Part shown: piece by piece, positions 1 to 9,135 of the stretch
Layout: every line of letters begins with the position of its first letter
How positions within the stretch are numbered: the first letter of the stretch is position 1
DNA from: Zygnema cylindricum
Lineage: Eukaryota; Streptophyta; Zygnematophyceae; Zygnematales; Zygnemataceae
Assembly: GCA_037447655.1 (NCBI GenBank)
Contig: JBBHKE010001687.1
Location: 23,415-50,914 of the forward strand
Length of the DNA stretch: 27,500 nucleotides
Direction of reading: 5' to 3'
Made by a program: the position numbers and the translations under genes
Notes under the pieces: generated by a model
The model's input: only the letters and a program-made list of their open reading frames with translations
What the model was told of the DNA's origin: nothing
Database searches by the model: none

Positions 1-176
1 CAGCTCCCTCCTCCCTCTCCTCCCTCTCCTCCTCTATCTCCCCTCCAGCGGATTGTAACAGTCCTGGACCTCTCTCTCTCTATCTCTCTCCCCTCTCTCC
101 TCTTTCAAAACTTTACCTACCTAACATCCATAATTTAGGTATAAGCTACTTATCTTTATCCTCTCTCTCTCTCCAG

Positions 177-408
177 GTCCTGACAATGTTAGGCGACCTC
201 CCCTCTATCTCCTCCTCTCCCTCCTCTCCCTCCTCCCTCGACCTCCCTCGCCTCCTGAGGCCCTTCTCTCTCTCTCTCCTTCCTCTATCCTCCTAACCTC
301 TCTCCTCTCTTACTCCTCACTCATCACCCTCTCTCTCTCTCCTCCTCTCCCTTCTCTCCCTCTTCCTTTCTTGACCTCCCTCGCCTCTTCCGTATGGTTC
401 TCATACCC
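177..408 (+). repeat. Diverged upstream copies of the Mpv17 exon 1 left edge
   Basis: Two partial copies of the start of exon 1 lie before it. Copy 1 (177-260) follows a ctccag acceptor and repeats GTCCTGACAATG, then the tract ending LDLPRLLR, in frame and with two extra codons. Copy 2 (370-408) lacks the acceptor but reads LDLPRLFRMVLIP against LDLPRLLRMALIG in the exon. A weaker third match sits near 48-70. The surrounding DNA is CT-rich, so some similarity is compositional, but the AT-containing GTCCTGACAATG and RMALI portions are not. Confidence 0.7.
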
Positions 409-458
409 TCTCTCCCTCTCTCCCTCTCTCCCTTCTCCCTGTCCCTCTCTCCCTCCAG

Positions 459-2906
459 GTCCTGACAATGGAAGGCGACCTCCCTTCTCTCTCCTCCTCT
501 CCCTCCTCCCTCGACCTCCCTCGCCTGCTAAGAATGGCTCTGATTGGTCTCCTCCTCTGGGGCCCCTCCCTCCACCTCTGGTACGGCCTCATGGCTCGTA
601 CCCTCCCCGGGACAGATGTCACATCTGCCATTAAAAAAATGGCTATAGGACAAGTTTCGTACGGACCGGCTTTTACGGCCATTTTTTTTTCGATTAACGG
701 GGCGGCTCAAGGTAAGTCGTAAAATTTATATTTGTTTACAATTTTTTTTTTTTTTGGGTTTTTTGGGGTTTTTTGGGGTTTTTTGAGGTTTCGAAGCTTT
801 TTTTAGGGTTTTAGATAGGACAAATTTCGAACGGACCGGCTTATAAGGCGACTCTTTTTTCAGTTAACGGGGCGGCTCAAAGTAAGAAGAAGTTTTTGTA
901 TTTTTTTTTCTCTCGCTCTCTCTCCCTCTCTCCTTGTCTCCTTTCTTTTTGGGATTTTTTGGTATTTTTTGGTGTTTTTGGGGTTTTTTGAGGTTTGGTG
1001 AAGTTTTTTGAGGTTTTGAAGCTTTTTTTAGGGTTATAGATAGGACAAGTTTTGTAGGGATTGGCTTTTTTGGCGACGTTTTTTTTTCGATTAATAGGGC
1101 AGCTTAAGGTAACGGAAATTTTTTTTGTAAATATTTTTTGCTCTCCTTCTCTACCTCCTTTTTTGGGGTTTTTAGGGGGGTTTTGGATTTTTTTGGGTTT
1201 TATTGTGGTTTTGGGGATTTTTTGGGATTTTGGGGGTTTTTTGGGATTTTCTGGAATTTTTTGGGGTTTCTGGTTTTTTCTGGGTTTTTTGGGGTTATTA
1301 AGCTTTTTTTAGGGTTTAAAATGTCATATTTTTTATCGAAAAAATTGGCTAAAGATAAAATTTGGACGGGTCTGCTTTTAGGGCGACTTTTTTTTTCCAT
1401 TAACAGGGCAGCGCAAGGTAATTTAAAATTTTATAATTTTTGTGACGGAAAAGTATTTGCAATGTTTTTTTCTCCCTCTTCCTCTTTTTTTGGGAGTTTT
1501 TTGGATTTTTTTTGGAGTTCCTCTTTTTTTTTTAAGGGTATTTGGGGTTTTTTGGAAGTTTTTGGGGTTTTTATTTGTCTGTACGGATGAGCTTTTACGG
1601 CATTTTTTTTTTTCCCTCATTGGGCAGCTGAAAGTTAAAATAAACAAGTATTTTTTTGCTCTCTCTCCCCTTCCCCCCACCCCCCTAGGAGGTGAGACTC
1701 CCCATGAGATATGGATGCGTTTCAAAAAAGATATCTTCCCCACCCTTCCCTCACACTAATGAACCATCTTTTTTATCTCTCTCTCTCCTTCCCTTCACTC
1801 CCCAGGTGAGACCCCCCACGAGATATGGATGCGTCTAAAAAGGGATCTCCTCCCCACCCTCCTCCGAGGCCTCTGCTATTGGCCCTTCTGTGATATCATC
1901 AATTTTTGTTATGTTCCCGTACGACTTCAGGTACTATTTTGTCTTATCTCTATTTTGTCATTTCCCCTATTCTTTCTTATTAAAATATTTTCATTATCGT
2001 GTTCCGTGTTTTTTTTTATTATTATTTATTCATTAATTTTTTTTATCTTTTGTCGATTTCCATTGGGTACAGATATGGTTTTGTCTTTTCCTTATTTTGT
2101 CTTTTCTTTGTTTTGTCTTGTCTTTATTGTCTTTTCCTTATTTTGTCACTTTTCTTTTGATCTTTTTTGTACCTTGTCTCATTCACAAGCTAGCATTATT
2201 TGTATGTTTGTCTTATTTGTATTTTTTCCAGTGTGTCCGTTGTCCCATTTTTGTAGTTTTTCTTAACTTGTCTTTTTCCATTGGTTTTTTTTTTTTATTT
2301 TTTATTTTATTCATCGCTTTCCAGTACGTGGGGGAAGAATATACTGTCTTGTGTTTTTTCTTTCTTGTATTTTGTTTTTTTTGTTTTATTTTGTTTTGTT
2401 GTCTTGTTTGTCTTATTTGGCTTATTGGTTTGTCTCATTTTTGTAATCTTGTCTTATTTACGATAGGGTTTGTGGTTCTGTCTTCCCTCTTCTCGCCTCT
2501 CCTTCTTTTTGTTTTCTACTTTTTTTTTCCAATTATATGATTTTTCATATATTTTATATGTTTATTTATTTATTTTATTCTATTTTATTTCCATTCCCAA
2601 GGGAACAACTATGCCGTGCTCTCTTTTTTGTTTATTTACTTATTTTTTTGATAATAAACCCCTACAAAACCCCTTTATTATTATTGTTATTATTGTAATA
2701 AATTTATTTATTCATTTTCCAGCCCCTCGGAAACAAACTGTGTGGTGCTCTTCTTTTTTTTTATTTTTTTTTCATTTTTATTATTAATATCGTATTTGTA
2801 ATTTATTTTCTATTTATTTATTTTCCAGCCCCTGGGGAACAACTGCGCGGCTCTCATTTGGACCGTCTACATCACCTATGTCGCGAGCGCCGAGAAAATC
2901 GACTGA
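459..2906 (+). CDS. Mpv17/PMP22-family membrane protein, 3' three exons (partial gene)
   Basis: Three exons are proposed: 459-711, 1806-1930 and 2829-2906 (TGA at 2904-2906). Their phases agree: exon 1 ends with the first base of a Gly codon, exon 2 supplies GT, and the exon 2/3 junction falls between codons. The joined frame gives 151 residues. Signature stretches are RMALIGLLLWGPSLHLWYG, the KKMAIGQV...GPAF segment and IFFSINGA in exon 1, LKRDLLPTL, LCYWPFCDIINF and VPVRLQ in exon 2, and LIWTVYITYVAS in exon 3. These match the conserved Mpv17/PMP22 family (small multi-pass proteins of mitochondrial inner membrane or peroxisomal membrane, proposed channel or metabolite role). Family members are usually 170-250 residues, so the N-terminal membrane segment must lie upstream of the window. 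Exon 1 could instead start at 533, after the AG at 531-532, because residues before RMALIG are Ser/Pro/Leu-rich. Exons are GC-rich and introns T- or CT-rich. No symbol is assigned because family members cannot be separated here. Confidence 0.9.
730..1320 (+). repeat. T6G4-type T/G-rich intronic tract
   Basis: Intron 1 of the Mpv17 gene is built largely of runs such as ggggttttttggggtttttt. G-runs lie on the coding strand, so the pre-mRNA would carry closely spaced G tracts able to form G-quadruplexes. The tract is interleaved with the exon-edge copies. Confidence 0.7.
814..1633 (+). repeat. Four diverged downstream copies of the Mpv17 exon 1 right edge, each with a splice-donor GT
   Basis: The 3' end of exon 1 (about 616-711, donor at 712) recurs at 814-881, 1039-1108, 1321-1417 and 1577-1633. 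The copies share ataggacaa, the acggaccggctttt block, a T-run, the ttaacgg/ggcggctcaag block and then GT at 882, 1109, 1418 and 1634. Copy 3 reaches furthest left, reading FFSINRAAQG where the exon has FFSINGAAQG. Donor-to-donor spacing is 170, 227, 309 and 216 bases, so this is a degraded tandem array. Between copies lie T6G4-like runs and a recurring gaagctttttttaggg. All copies are inside intron 1 and none appears needed for the protein. Confidence 0.88.
1692..1752 (+). repeat. Diverged upstream copy of the Mpv17 exon 2 left edge
   Basis: A copy of the first 60 bases of exon 2 lies 114 bases before it. It reads GETPHEIWMRFKKDIFPTLP against GETPHEIWMRLKRDLLPTLL in the exon, then diverges into a stop. 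An AG at 1690-1691 is in the aligned acceptor position, after a C-rich tract, so it is a potential alternative 3' splice site. Using it would end the frame early. Confidence 0.88.
2062..2186 (+). repeat. Possible copies of the Mpv17 exon 2 right edge
   Basis: Exon 2 ends CAG, then gtactattttgtctta. At 2064-2100 the intron repeats GGGTAC followed by ttttgtctt and ttattttgtc, and near 2169-2186 it has gtaccttgtctcattc. The match is in order but short and T-rich, so this is weaker than the other edges of the gene. Confidence 0.4.
2325..2752 (+). repeat. Diverged upstream copies of the Mpv17 exon 3 left edge
   Basis: Partial copies of the exon 3 start (ttttccag then CCCCTGGGGAACAAC) precede it. 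They lie at 2723-2752 (ttttccag kept, CCCCTCGGAAACAAAC), 2595-2623 (GGGAACAACTATGCCGTGCT, acceptor AG changed to AT) and, more weakly, 2325-2357 (ttccag kept, TACGTGGGGGAAGAA). Distances between starts are 106, 128 and 270 bases. Further ttttccag and ttttccatt sites at 2225-2231 and 2272-2280 may be older remnants. Confidence 0.75.
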
Positions 2907-3837
2907 TTTTTTTTTTCCTTTTTTTTGTTTTTGTTTTTTAATTTTGTTGTACAAAAAAAAAAAAACACACTGAAAGGAGAGGAGGAAGGTGAGGATAGAA
3001 ATATGCTGATTGATTTTTTTTTTTTTTTCACAAAAAAAAAAGATGGAAATTTTTTTTTATCTAAGAAAAAAAAAAGTAAAATTTATTTCTCCGTTTCTCC
3101 CTCTTTCCCTCTCGCCCTCTCTCCCCTCTCTCCCTTTCTCCCTCTCTCCCTCTCCCTCTCCCTTTCTCTCTCCCTTACAATCTTCCGCCTTTCATTTTTT
3201 CCAGTTATGTACGCTAAGTTTTTTTTTTTTTTTTTCAATATTTTTTTTTTTAGTCGGTAACAATTACAATTTGAAGAATGTTTTTTTTCCTACAATGATA
3301 TTATCTTTTAATATTTTCTGTGTTTTTTTTTTTTTTTTTTTTTTGTTTTGCGATGAATTTTTTTTCCATCCCTAATAGTGTCATTTTTTTTTTTTTCATT
3401 TTCTGTAACGTGTTTTTTTTTTCTTTTTTTTCTATTATTATTATTATTGTTTTGGCTTTATTCGGTGGAGTTTGATAACCATCTCTCTCTCCCTCCTTGT
3501 CTCTTTACACCCTCTATCTCTCTCCCTCCTTGTTTCTCTACACCCTCTTATCTCTATCCATCCCATCGATTAATTTATATTTTAAAAGTAAATAATAAAA
3601 ATCATACTAATTTTGTTCTTTACCTTGTAATTTTGTCTCTTTATGACCCTAATTTTATCAGAAATCAACTACTTTTGTTTTATTCCTTTTGCCATTGTTT
3701 TCTATGTTGATTATTTACTTTTCATTTTTTTTTTTTATTATTATTATTCAACTTTGGAGATACTTTATCGGTTTTGCAACCCTCCCCCCTTCCCTCCCTC
3801 CCCCCTTTTTTTCGGCAATAAGGGTTCTTAACCCAAG
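2907..3837. other. T-rich low-complexity DNA after the Mpv17 gene
   Basis: Long T runs, short A runs and CT-rich stretches fill this interval. One short tandem duplication at about 3483-3550 repeats ctctctccctccttgt and caccctct. No exon, RNA gene or transposon could be recognised. The first part probably includes the 3' UTR of the Mpv17 gene. Confidence 0.6.
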
Positions 3838-4460
3838 CTTGAGAGGGAGAGGGAGAGGGAGAGGGCGGAGGGGAGGGGGAGGGGGAGGGGGAGGGGGAGG
3901 ACTGTAGAGATGAGGGAGGGAGAGAGGAGTGAGAAAGGAAGTGAGGAGGAGAATAGAAAGGAGAGAAAGAGAAGATAGAGAGGGAGAGAGGGAGGAGAGC
4001 AGTGGGAGATGAGAGCGAGGAGAGAGAGAGGTGAGGCAGGAGAGCAAAGACAAGGGAGGGAGAGAGGATATGAGAGGAAGAAAGGGAGGAGAGCAAAGGA
4101 GACCATTTGCCTTTTCACTCCGTTTTTCTCCTTTCCCCTTGTTTGTTTCCCTTTGCCTTTATTACCCTCTCCTTGCTCCCCTCTCTCTCCCTTTGCCTCC
4201 ATTTGTCTCTCCCTGCTCCCTCTCTTCCCCTTTGCCTCCATTTGTCTCTGTTTACCTCCCTTTTACCCGTATACCTCTGTTTGAGTCCCTTTTTATCCAT
4301 TTTCCTCCATTCTTTTGCCTCCCTTTTGACTCTGCCTACCTCTCTTATCTCTGCTTACCTCCACTTTCCTTTCATTTGTTTCTAAAGGCATCTGTTTTTC
4401 TTTGTTTCTCCCCCTTTGCCTCCCTTTACCTCCCTTTACCTCCCTTTACCTCCCATTACC
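3838..4460. repeat. GA-rich tract switching to a CT-rich tract
   Basis: 3838-4098 is almost purely purine (gggaga and ggaggg units). From about 4105 the same strand is pyrimidine-rich (cctttgcctcc and similar). The last part, 4421-4460, is a regular 10-base repeat, tccctttacc. Open frames here are by-products of the composition. Confidence 0.8.
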
Positions 4461-4530
4461 TCCTTTTTTGTCTTATTGCCTCCGTTTTTGTCTTACTGCC
4501 TCCGTTTTTGTCTTATTGCCTCCGTTCGTC
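4461..4530. repeat. 20-bp minisatellite
   Basis: Units tccttttttgtcttattgcc (4461-4480), tccgtttttgtcttactgcc (4481-4500) and tccgtttttgtcttattgcc (4501-4520) are followed by a partial unit. They continue in register from the 10-bp repeat to their left. Confidence 0.9.
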
Positions 4531-4700
4531 TACTGATTAGAATAGTAGTTGTATGTCACAGTATGAGACAAAATCAATATCAGTCAGCATTCCAATTAAT
4601 CAGAACTACCATTAACACGATTGAAGCTTTAAAGATAATAACTATTAAACAAAATTAGTATTAATAAAAAACTATTATATCAAAATCTATAATAATTTAT

Positions 4701-4790
4701 AATAATTTTTGGTACAATAATTTTTGGTACAGCAATTTTTGGTACAATAATTTTTGGTATAATAATTTTTGATGTTATAAATTTTGACAT
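4701..4790. repeat. 15-bp minisatellite
   Basis: Six units of aataatttttggtac, the first two identical and later ones increasingly diverged. They end just before the recognisable start of retroelement A. The 4531-4700 stretch before them is AT-rich with no recognised feature. Confidence 0.9.
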
Positions 4791-4929
4791 AAGAGAGGAA
4801 AGAGCTAATTCAGAAGAAAAAACCTCCTATTGACGATGATTCCGACCTCGATGAATGGAGTGAAGGGGAAGGGCAAGTTGAAATGATGCCCGGGAAGATC
4901 GTCCAAATGCTAATTAATTATTAAACGTC

Positions 4930-6055
4930 TTTAGAAGATGGTTAACGGTGAAGAGAAGATGTCGATCATGGATCGCAAGGCAAGACGGCTGTAAAAACAA
5001 AAGAATCTCTCTACTATCGCCAGTTTGTTTCAATCATACACCTCTTTGGTGCACAATTTCTTCCTCACTCGAAAATTTGCTCACGATTGTTGGACGACAC
5101 TTGAAAATCATTGCGAGAAAGGCCTCCAAAACAAGGGACAACACATATATGCGGACTGCACCTCCTTCAAAGTTAAGCCGAGTGAATTCATTGATGAAGC
5201 TTCAAATAGATTCAATATTATTGTCGAGCAACTTGTTAACAACGAAAAACTCACTAAGGAGAATGATAAGGCCGTCGGTCTTTATCAATGCCTTACCGGA
5301 GAAGATGATCCACTTACGAGACATTCCTTTATTGAAGGAGTCACATACCTTTGATTATATTATCACTTATCTCAAGTCAACCGAGGGAAATCGACCTTGC
5401 TCGTAAAGAGGAACTCCACCAGCCGGTACACTAAGTCCTACCGCTACGGAAACCCAGGATCTTCATTGTCTTCGCGGAGGTGGGAGGAGAGGAAGAAATT
5501 CGAGGGGGAGATGGAGGCTAGAAACCTCCTTCCCAGCCTGCTTATCAAGATTTATCTATTGTGGCCTGTTTTCAATGCGTCAAGTTCGACCATTTGGCCA
5601 CATTTTGTCCCGATAAGGAACGTCAATGCCATTTTTGAGGGAAGTAGGGCCATATAGGCCCGTAACGCTACTCTAAAACTGATAATGGAGGCAGCGGTGG
5701 TAAGGGAGAAGGCGGCGACCGAAACGGTGGTTGCGGCAATCGTGGCGGCCGTCAGGGTGGAGGAGGAGGTCATTTTATGGTGGACATTCAATTTAAAGGA
5801 GGCGAAGGAGCACATACTTTCGCCTTCCTCAATTTTGAGATTGACTTGCTGGCAAGCGTGACGCAACCAGAAAAAGAGTGTGTTATACTTTTGGGTGCTT
5901 CGCACCACGTGTGTACTAACGCGACTCTTTTTGACAATATGCGCCAACTCATTGTAACAAAGCACATTAATATCGTTAGGGGACAAGTAATTTCAATCGG
6001 TACAGCTAGCACGGGACATTTAGGTTTGCCAACTTGGGATTTTGGCGAATTTTAA
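4930..6055 (+). pseudogene. Element A gag and protease, broken
   Basis: The copia-type gag helical domain is visible in one frame from about 4945, with a TAA after KARRL. It continues as CWTTLENHCEKG, FKVKPSEFIDEASNRFN and IVEQLVNNEKLTKEND to a stop near 5354. A shifted frame then gives a zinc knuckle near 5573 (CFQCVKFDHLATFC, pattern CX2CX4HX4C), followed by stops and a Gly/Arg-rich stretch. The protease motif, normally DSGA, reads CVILLGASHHVC near 5880, so the catalytic Asp is lost. Element D still has the Asp here (IDFGAL). Confidence 0.82.
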
Positions 6056-6112
6056 AAAGTGATGCAAAAAAAATTAGTTACGTTCTTTAGATACTTGACA
6101 GATCTGTAAATT

Positions 6113-6990
6113 GTGAATTTATTAAGTGTACCACAAATTCAGCTCGGGGGCGACAACGTACACGTTTTTGGCGATTCCACTTTAGAAATTGTACGATATG
6201 ATGACGTAACTATTGGCGAAGGAGAAGCGACAAATTTAATGCACAATCGACTTCTATGGCATCACCACGTCCAATTCGGCGACATTATAAATAATATCTC
6301 AAAATTGAAGGGTATCTCACCTTTTGGCACGACCAGATGTGCCATACATTCGAAGGAAGCCTATGTCACATGATAAAAAATAGGAGTGTGAGAGGATTCG
6401 ATTTGGCGACAGGTGACAAGATTAATGGATACGAGGGGTGTATTAAAGGGCAGCAAATCCGGAAGCCTAATCTGGTGGAGGTTTTGATTTATCGATCTTA
6501 GCATCCGGTTAAATTAGTTCACATCAATTTATGTGGCGTCATCAAACCTGACACTATCGGAAAAAAAAATATATTATAGTGGTCGTCGACGATTTTTTTT
6601 TTACATGGGTAATGAATTTGAAAAAAAAATATGATGCTTTCTAGCGCTTTCAATAATGACATGTAATGGCTGCGAGGCAATGTAAGAAGAAATTAAAATC
6701 TATTCGTTCCGATGATGGTGGTGAATTTATAGTTTTTGATGCATATCGTAGGGAATGGGGAATTCAACATCAACACACCGCACTCTACTCGCCGGAATCA
6801 AATGGCATCGCGGAGAGGAAAAATTGTACACTTCAAGAAATGGTGCGTTTGATGATTCATGGATCCAGCCGAAGCATCAATTTATGGGGAGATGTCATTT
6901 TATCTGCCACTTATATTTGTAATCGGCGGCTCATTTCGGTTTGGGGGGAAGAAAGCGCCATACAAAGTACCGTATAACACTAAACCCTAT
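6113..6990 (+). pseudogene. Element A integrase, broken
   Basis: A pre-integrase region begins NLLSVPQIQLGGDNV and contains LLWHHHV. A frameshift follows and a zinc-finger remnant reads INGYEGCIKG, with Tyr where the first Cys of CxxC is expected. The catalytic region is split over frames: VHINLCG has Asn in place of the first catalytic Asp, SDDGGEF holds the second Asp, and SPESNGIAERK holds the Glu. The same Asn and Tyr substitutions occur in element D. Confidence 0.8.
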
Positions 6991-7353
6991 CACATTCGAA
7001 TTTTCGGGTGTCGCTCAAAAGAGGAAGGGGAAATTTGCATCTCGAAGTTGATGCAGATATTTTGCCGGTTATAGCTCCAACAGGAGCCTTTATTGGATTT
7101 ATGATCCGATCCCCAATGTCATTGAGGAATCCCGCGATGCAGATTTTCATGAGGACAGTTTATCCACGATTTCTCGATCGGCGGAGCGAATTTCGAATCT
7201 TTATTTTTATGAGGGTTATGACATTCAAAATTTTCCCGATATTGAAGGCTCAGGTCAGAATCGGTCTCCAATGTTAAAAGGGGAAAGGGGGACTTTTACG
7301 AAAATTTGAATTTGGATAACATTGGAAGTGATTCGCGAAGTTAAATTTCCCGA

Positions 7354-9135
7354 ATGTCTTCGGACACCAGGAAATCTTCGACTTCTAAATCGAGTGGACC
7401 AAGAATAATTGAAGAAGAACGGGAGAAAGAGAAAGAATTTGAGCCACGACGAAGCATGAGGGAGGATAAGGGAAAAAACCCAGCTCGACTCTCATTTGAC
7501 CGAAAAGGGGCAAATGTGGAGAATTCTCATTATTATATCTCAGCGGCCAAGGAGGAGTTCCTCCTGTGGCAATCACTGTGCGAAAATATGCGGGAGATCC
7601 GCAATTGTACACCGAAGCCCGTGAATCATGCTATTGGGAAAAGAATTGAAAACCAACATGGGAGAAAGAACTTCAATCGATAATTGATAGTCGTACGTTG
7701 GAGGAGGTAAGCCTACCTTAAATGAACAATGCAATAAACCGTAAGTGGGTATTTAAAATGAAAACTGGAGCATCAGGTTAAATTGTGAAATATAAGGCCC
7801 GTTAGTGTGTAAGGGGTTTCAACAACAAGAAGGAATTGATTATATTTGAACATGCGCACTAGTAGGGAAATTTGACTCCTTGCGGATCCTTGCGGATGAT
7901 TATTGCTATTGCTGCTGGCGATAATAAGCATGTGCACCAGATGGACGGTGAAACAACGTTTTTAAATGGAGATTTAGAGGAAGAAGTTGATACGAAGGTG
8001 CCACAGGGAGTGATTTCGAAGGAAGGAAAAAAATATGGCGGTTGTGGAAGTCTTTGTGCGAACTTAAACAAGCGCCCAGGATTTGGTATTTGCAATTACA
8101 TAAAATTTGACGGATTTGGATTTGTTTGTACTATTTTTGAGTTTTACGTAAAAGTCGAAGGGGAGGACCAAAAGATAATTTCTGTATACTTGGACGATTT
8201 TCTAATGATATTTGTCAACTTGGCGTGCATTGAGGAGTTAAAGGTTTATATACGCCTTCATTTTAAGGAAACAAGTTTGGGTGACGTACGTTATATTCTT
8301 CATGTTGAAGTTTTGAAGTTTTCTGATGGAGATTTTAAACTGTCCCAAGCGCAATATTGGAAGGAAGTGTTAACGATGTTTTCTATGTTGGATGCTAAGC
8401 CGGTTTTGACGTCGCTTGACCCAAAAGTACAGTTTTGTAAATTTGAGGAGGTGATCGTCAATGTGCCTTATTGTGAGGCTATTGGAAGTTTGATGTACCT
8501 TACTGGTGCCACGCGGCCTGATGTTTTAGCTGCAGTTTTAGTCATGAGCCGATTTTGTCAGGCTCCTACAAAAATTAGGCCATGAAGAGAATATTTAGAT
8601 ATCTTGCAGGTATTGTTCAAATCGGATTGGTAATTTGATCTGGATTGGAGTCTCTGCATTTCGTGATGCAGATTGGGTCGGTGCATTTCGTGATGCAGAT
8701 TGGGGCGGCGACTTCGATACAGGGAAGTCAACGTCTGGTTTTGCTTTTGTTTTTGGCGGAGCGGCAATTTCTTGGAGCTCGTGCCTTCAACCAATTGTTG
8801 CACTTAGTTCAACCGAAGCTAAATGCATGGCGTCGTGCCATACATCGAAAGCTTCGATTTGGATCAAAGAAATGCTTGGCGAATTTGGCATCCATATTGG
8901 TTTCTTGAATATTTTCACTGAAAATATGAGTTCTATGGCATTGGTTATGAATCTGGTCTTCCATAAGAGGTCAAAACACATCTGGATATAGTGGCACTTT
9001 GGATGTGATTTGGTTGCCCCTAAAGAGATCGAATTTATGTGGGTATCCACTTTGGAGGAAGCCGCGGATATGCTTACAAAAGCGGCGACGTATGACTTAT
9101 TGCAGAAGGGAAGACTTAAATTGGGGTTGATGTAG
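7354..9135 (+). pseudogene. Element A linker, reverse transcriptase and RNase H, broken
   Basis: A charged linker (RRSMREDKGKNPARLSF) precedes the reverse transcriptase. The latter shows HQMDGETTFLNGDLEEEV (normally QMDVxTAFLNG) and the catalytic YLDD at 8187-8198. RNase H follows with DADWGGD and TSGFAFVFGGAAISW, ending GRLKLGLM at the TAG in the LTR start. A 27-bp in-frame tandem duplication at 8654-8707 repeats the DADWG motif and is absent from D. An 11-bp duplication near 7878-7896 is also A-specific. Several stops and frameshifts make it non-functional. Confidence 0.85.

Noticed and set aside
1829-2787. Long Phe/Leu-rich frames resembling membrane proteins after Mpv17 exon 2
   Set aside because: They are T-rich intron 2 sequence. 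Only 1829-1930 is coding, and the hydrophobicity is compositional.
3722-4385. Several overlapping open frames of 60-169 codons on both strands in the GA/CT tracts
   Set aside because: They are Ser/Leu/Pro or Arg/Gly/Glu-rich products of simple repeats, overlap each other in all frames and have no domain or splice context.
4540-4800. Search for the 5' LTR of element A
   Set aside because: No stretch here matches the 3' LTR start TGTAGTGATTACAC or its body. The interval is AT-rich sequence and a 15-bp minisatellite.
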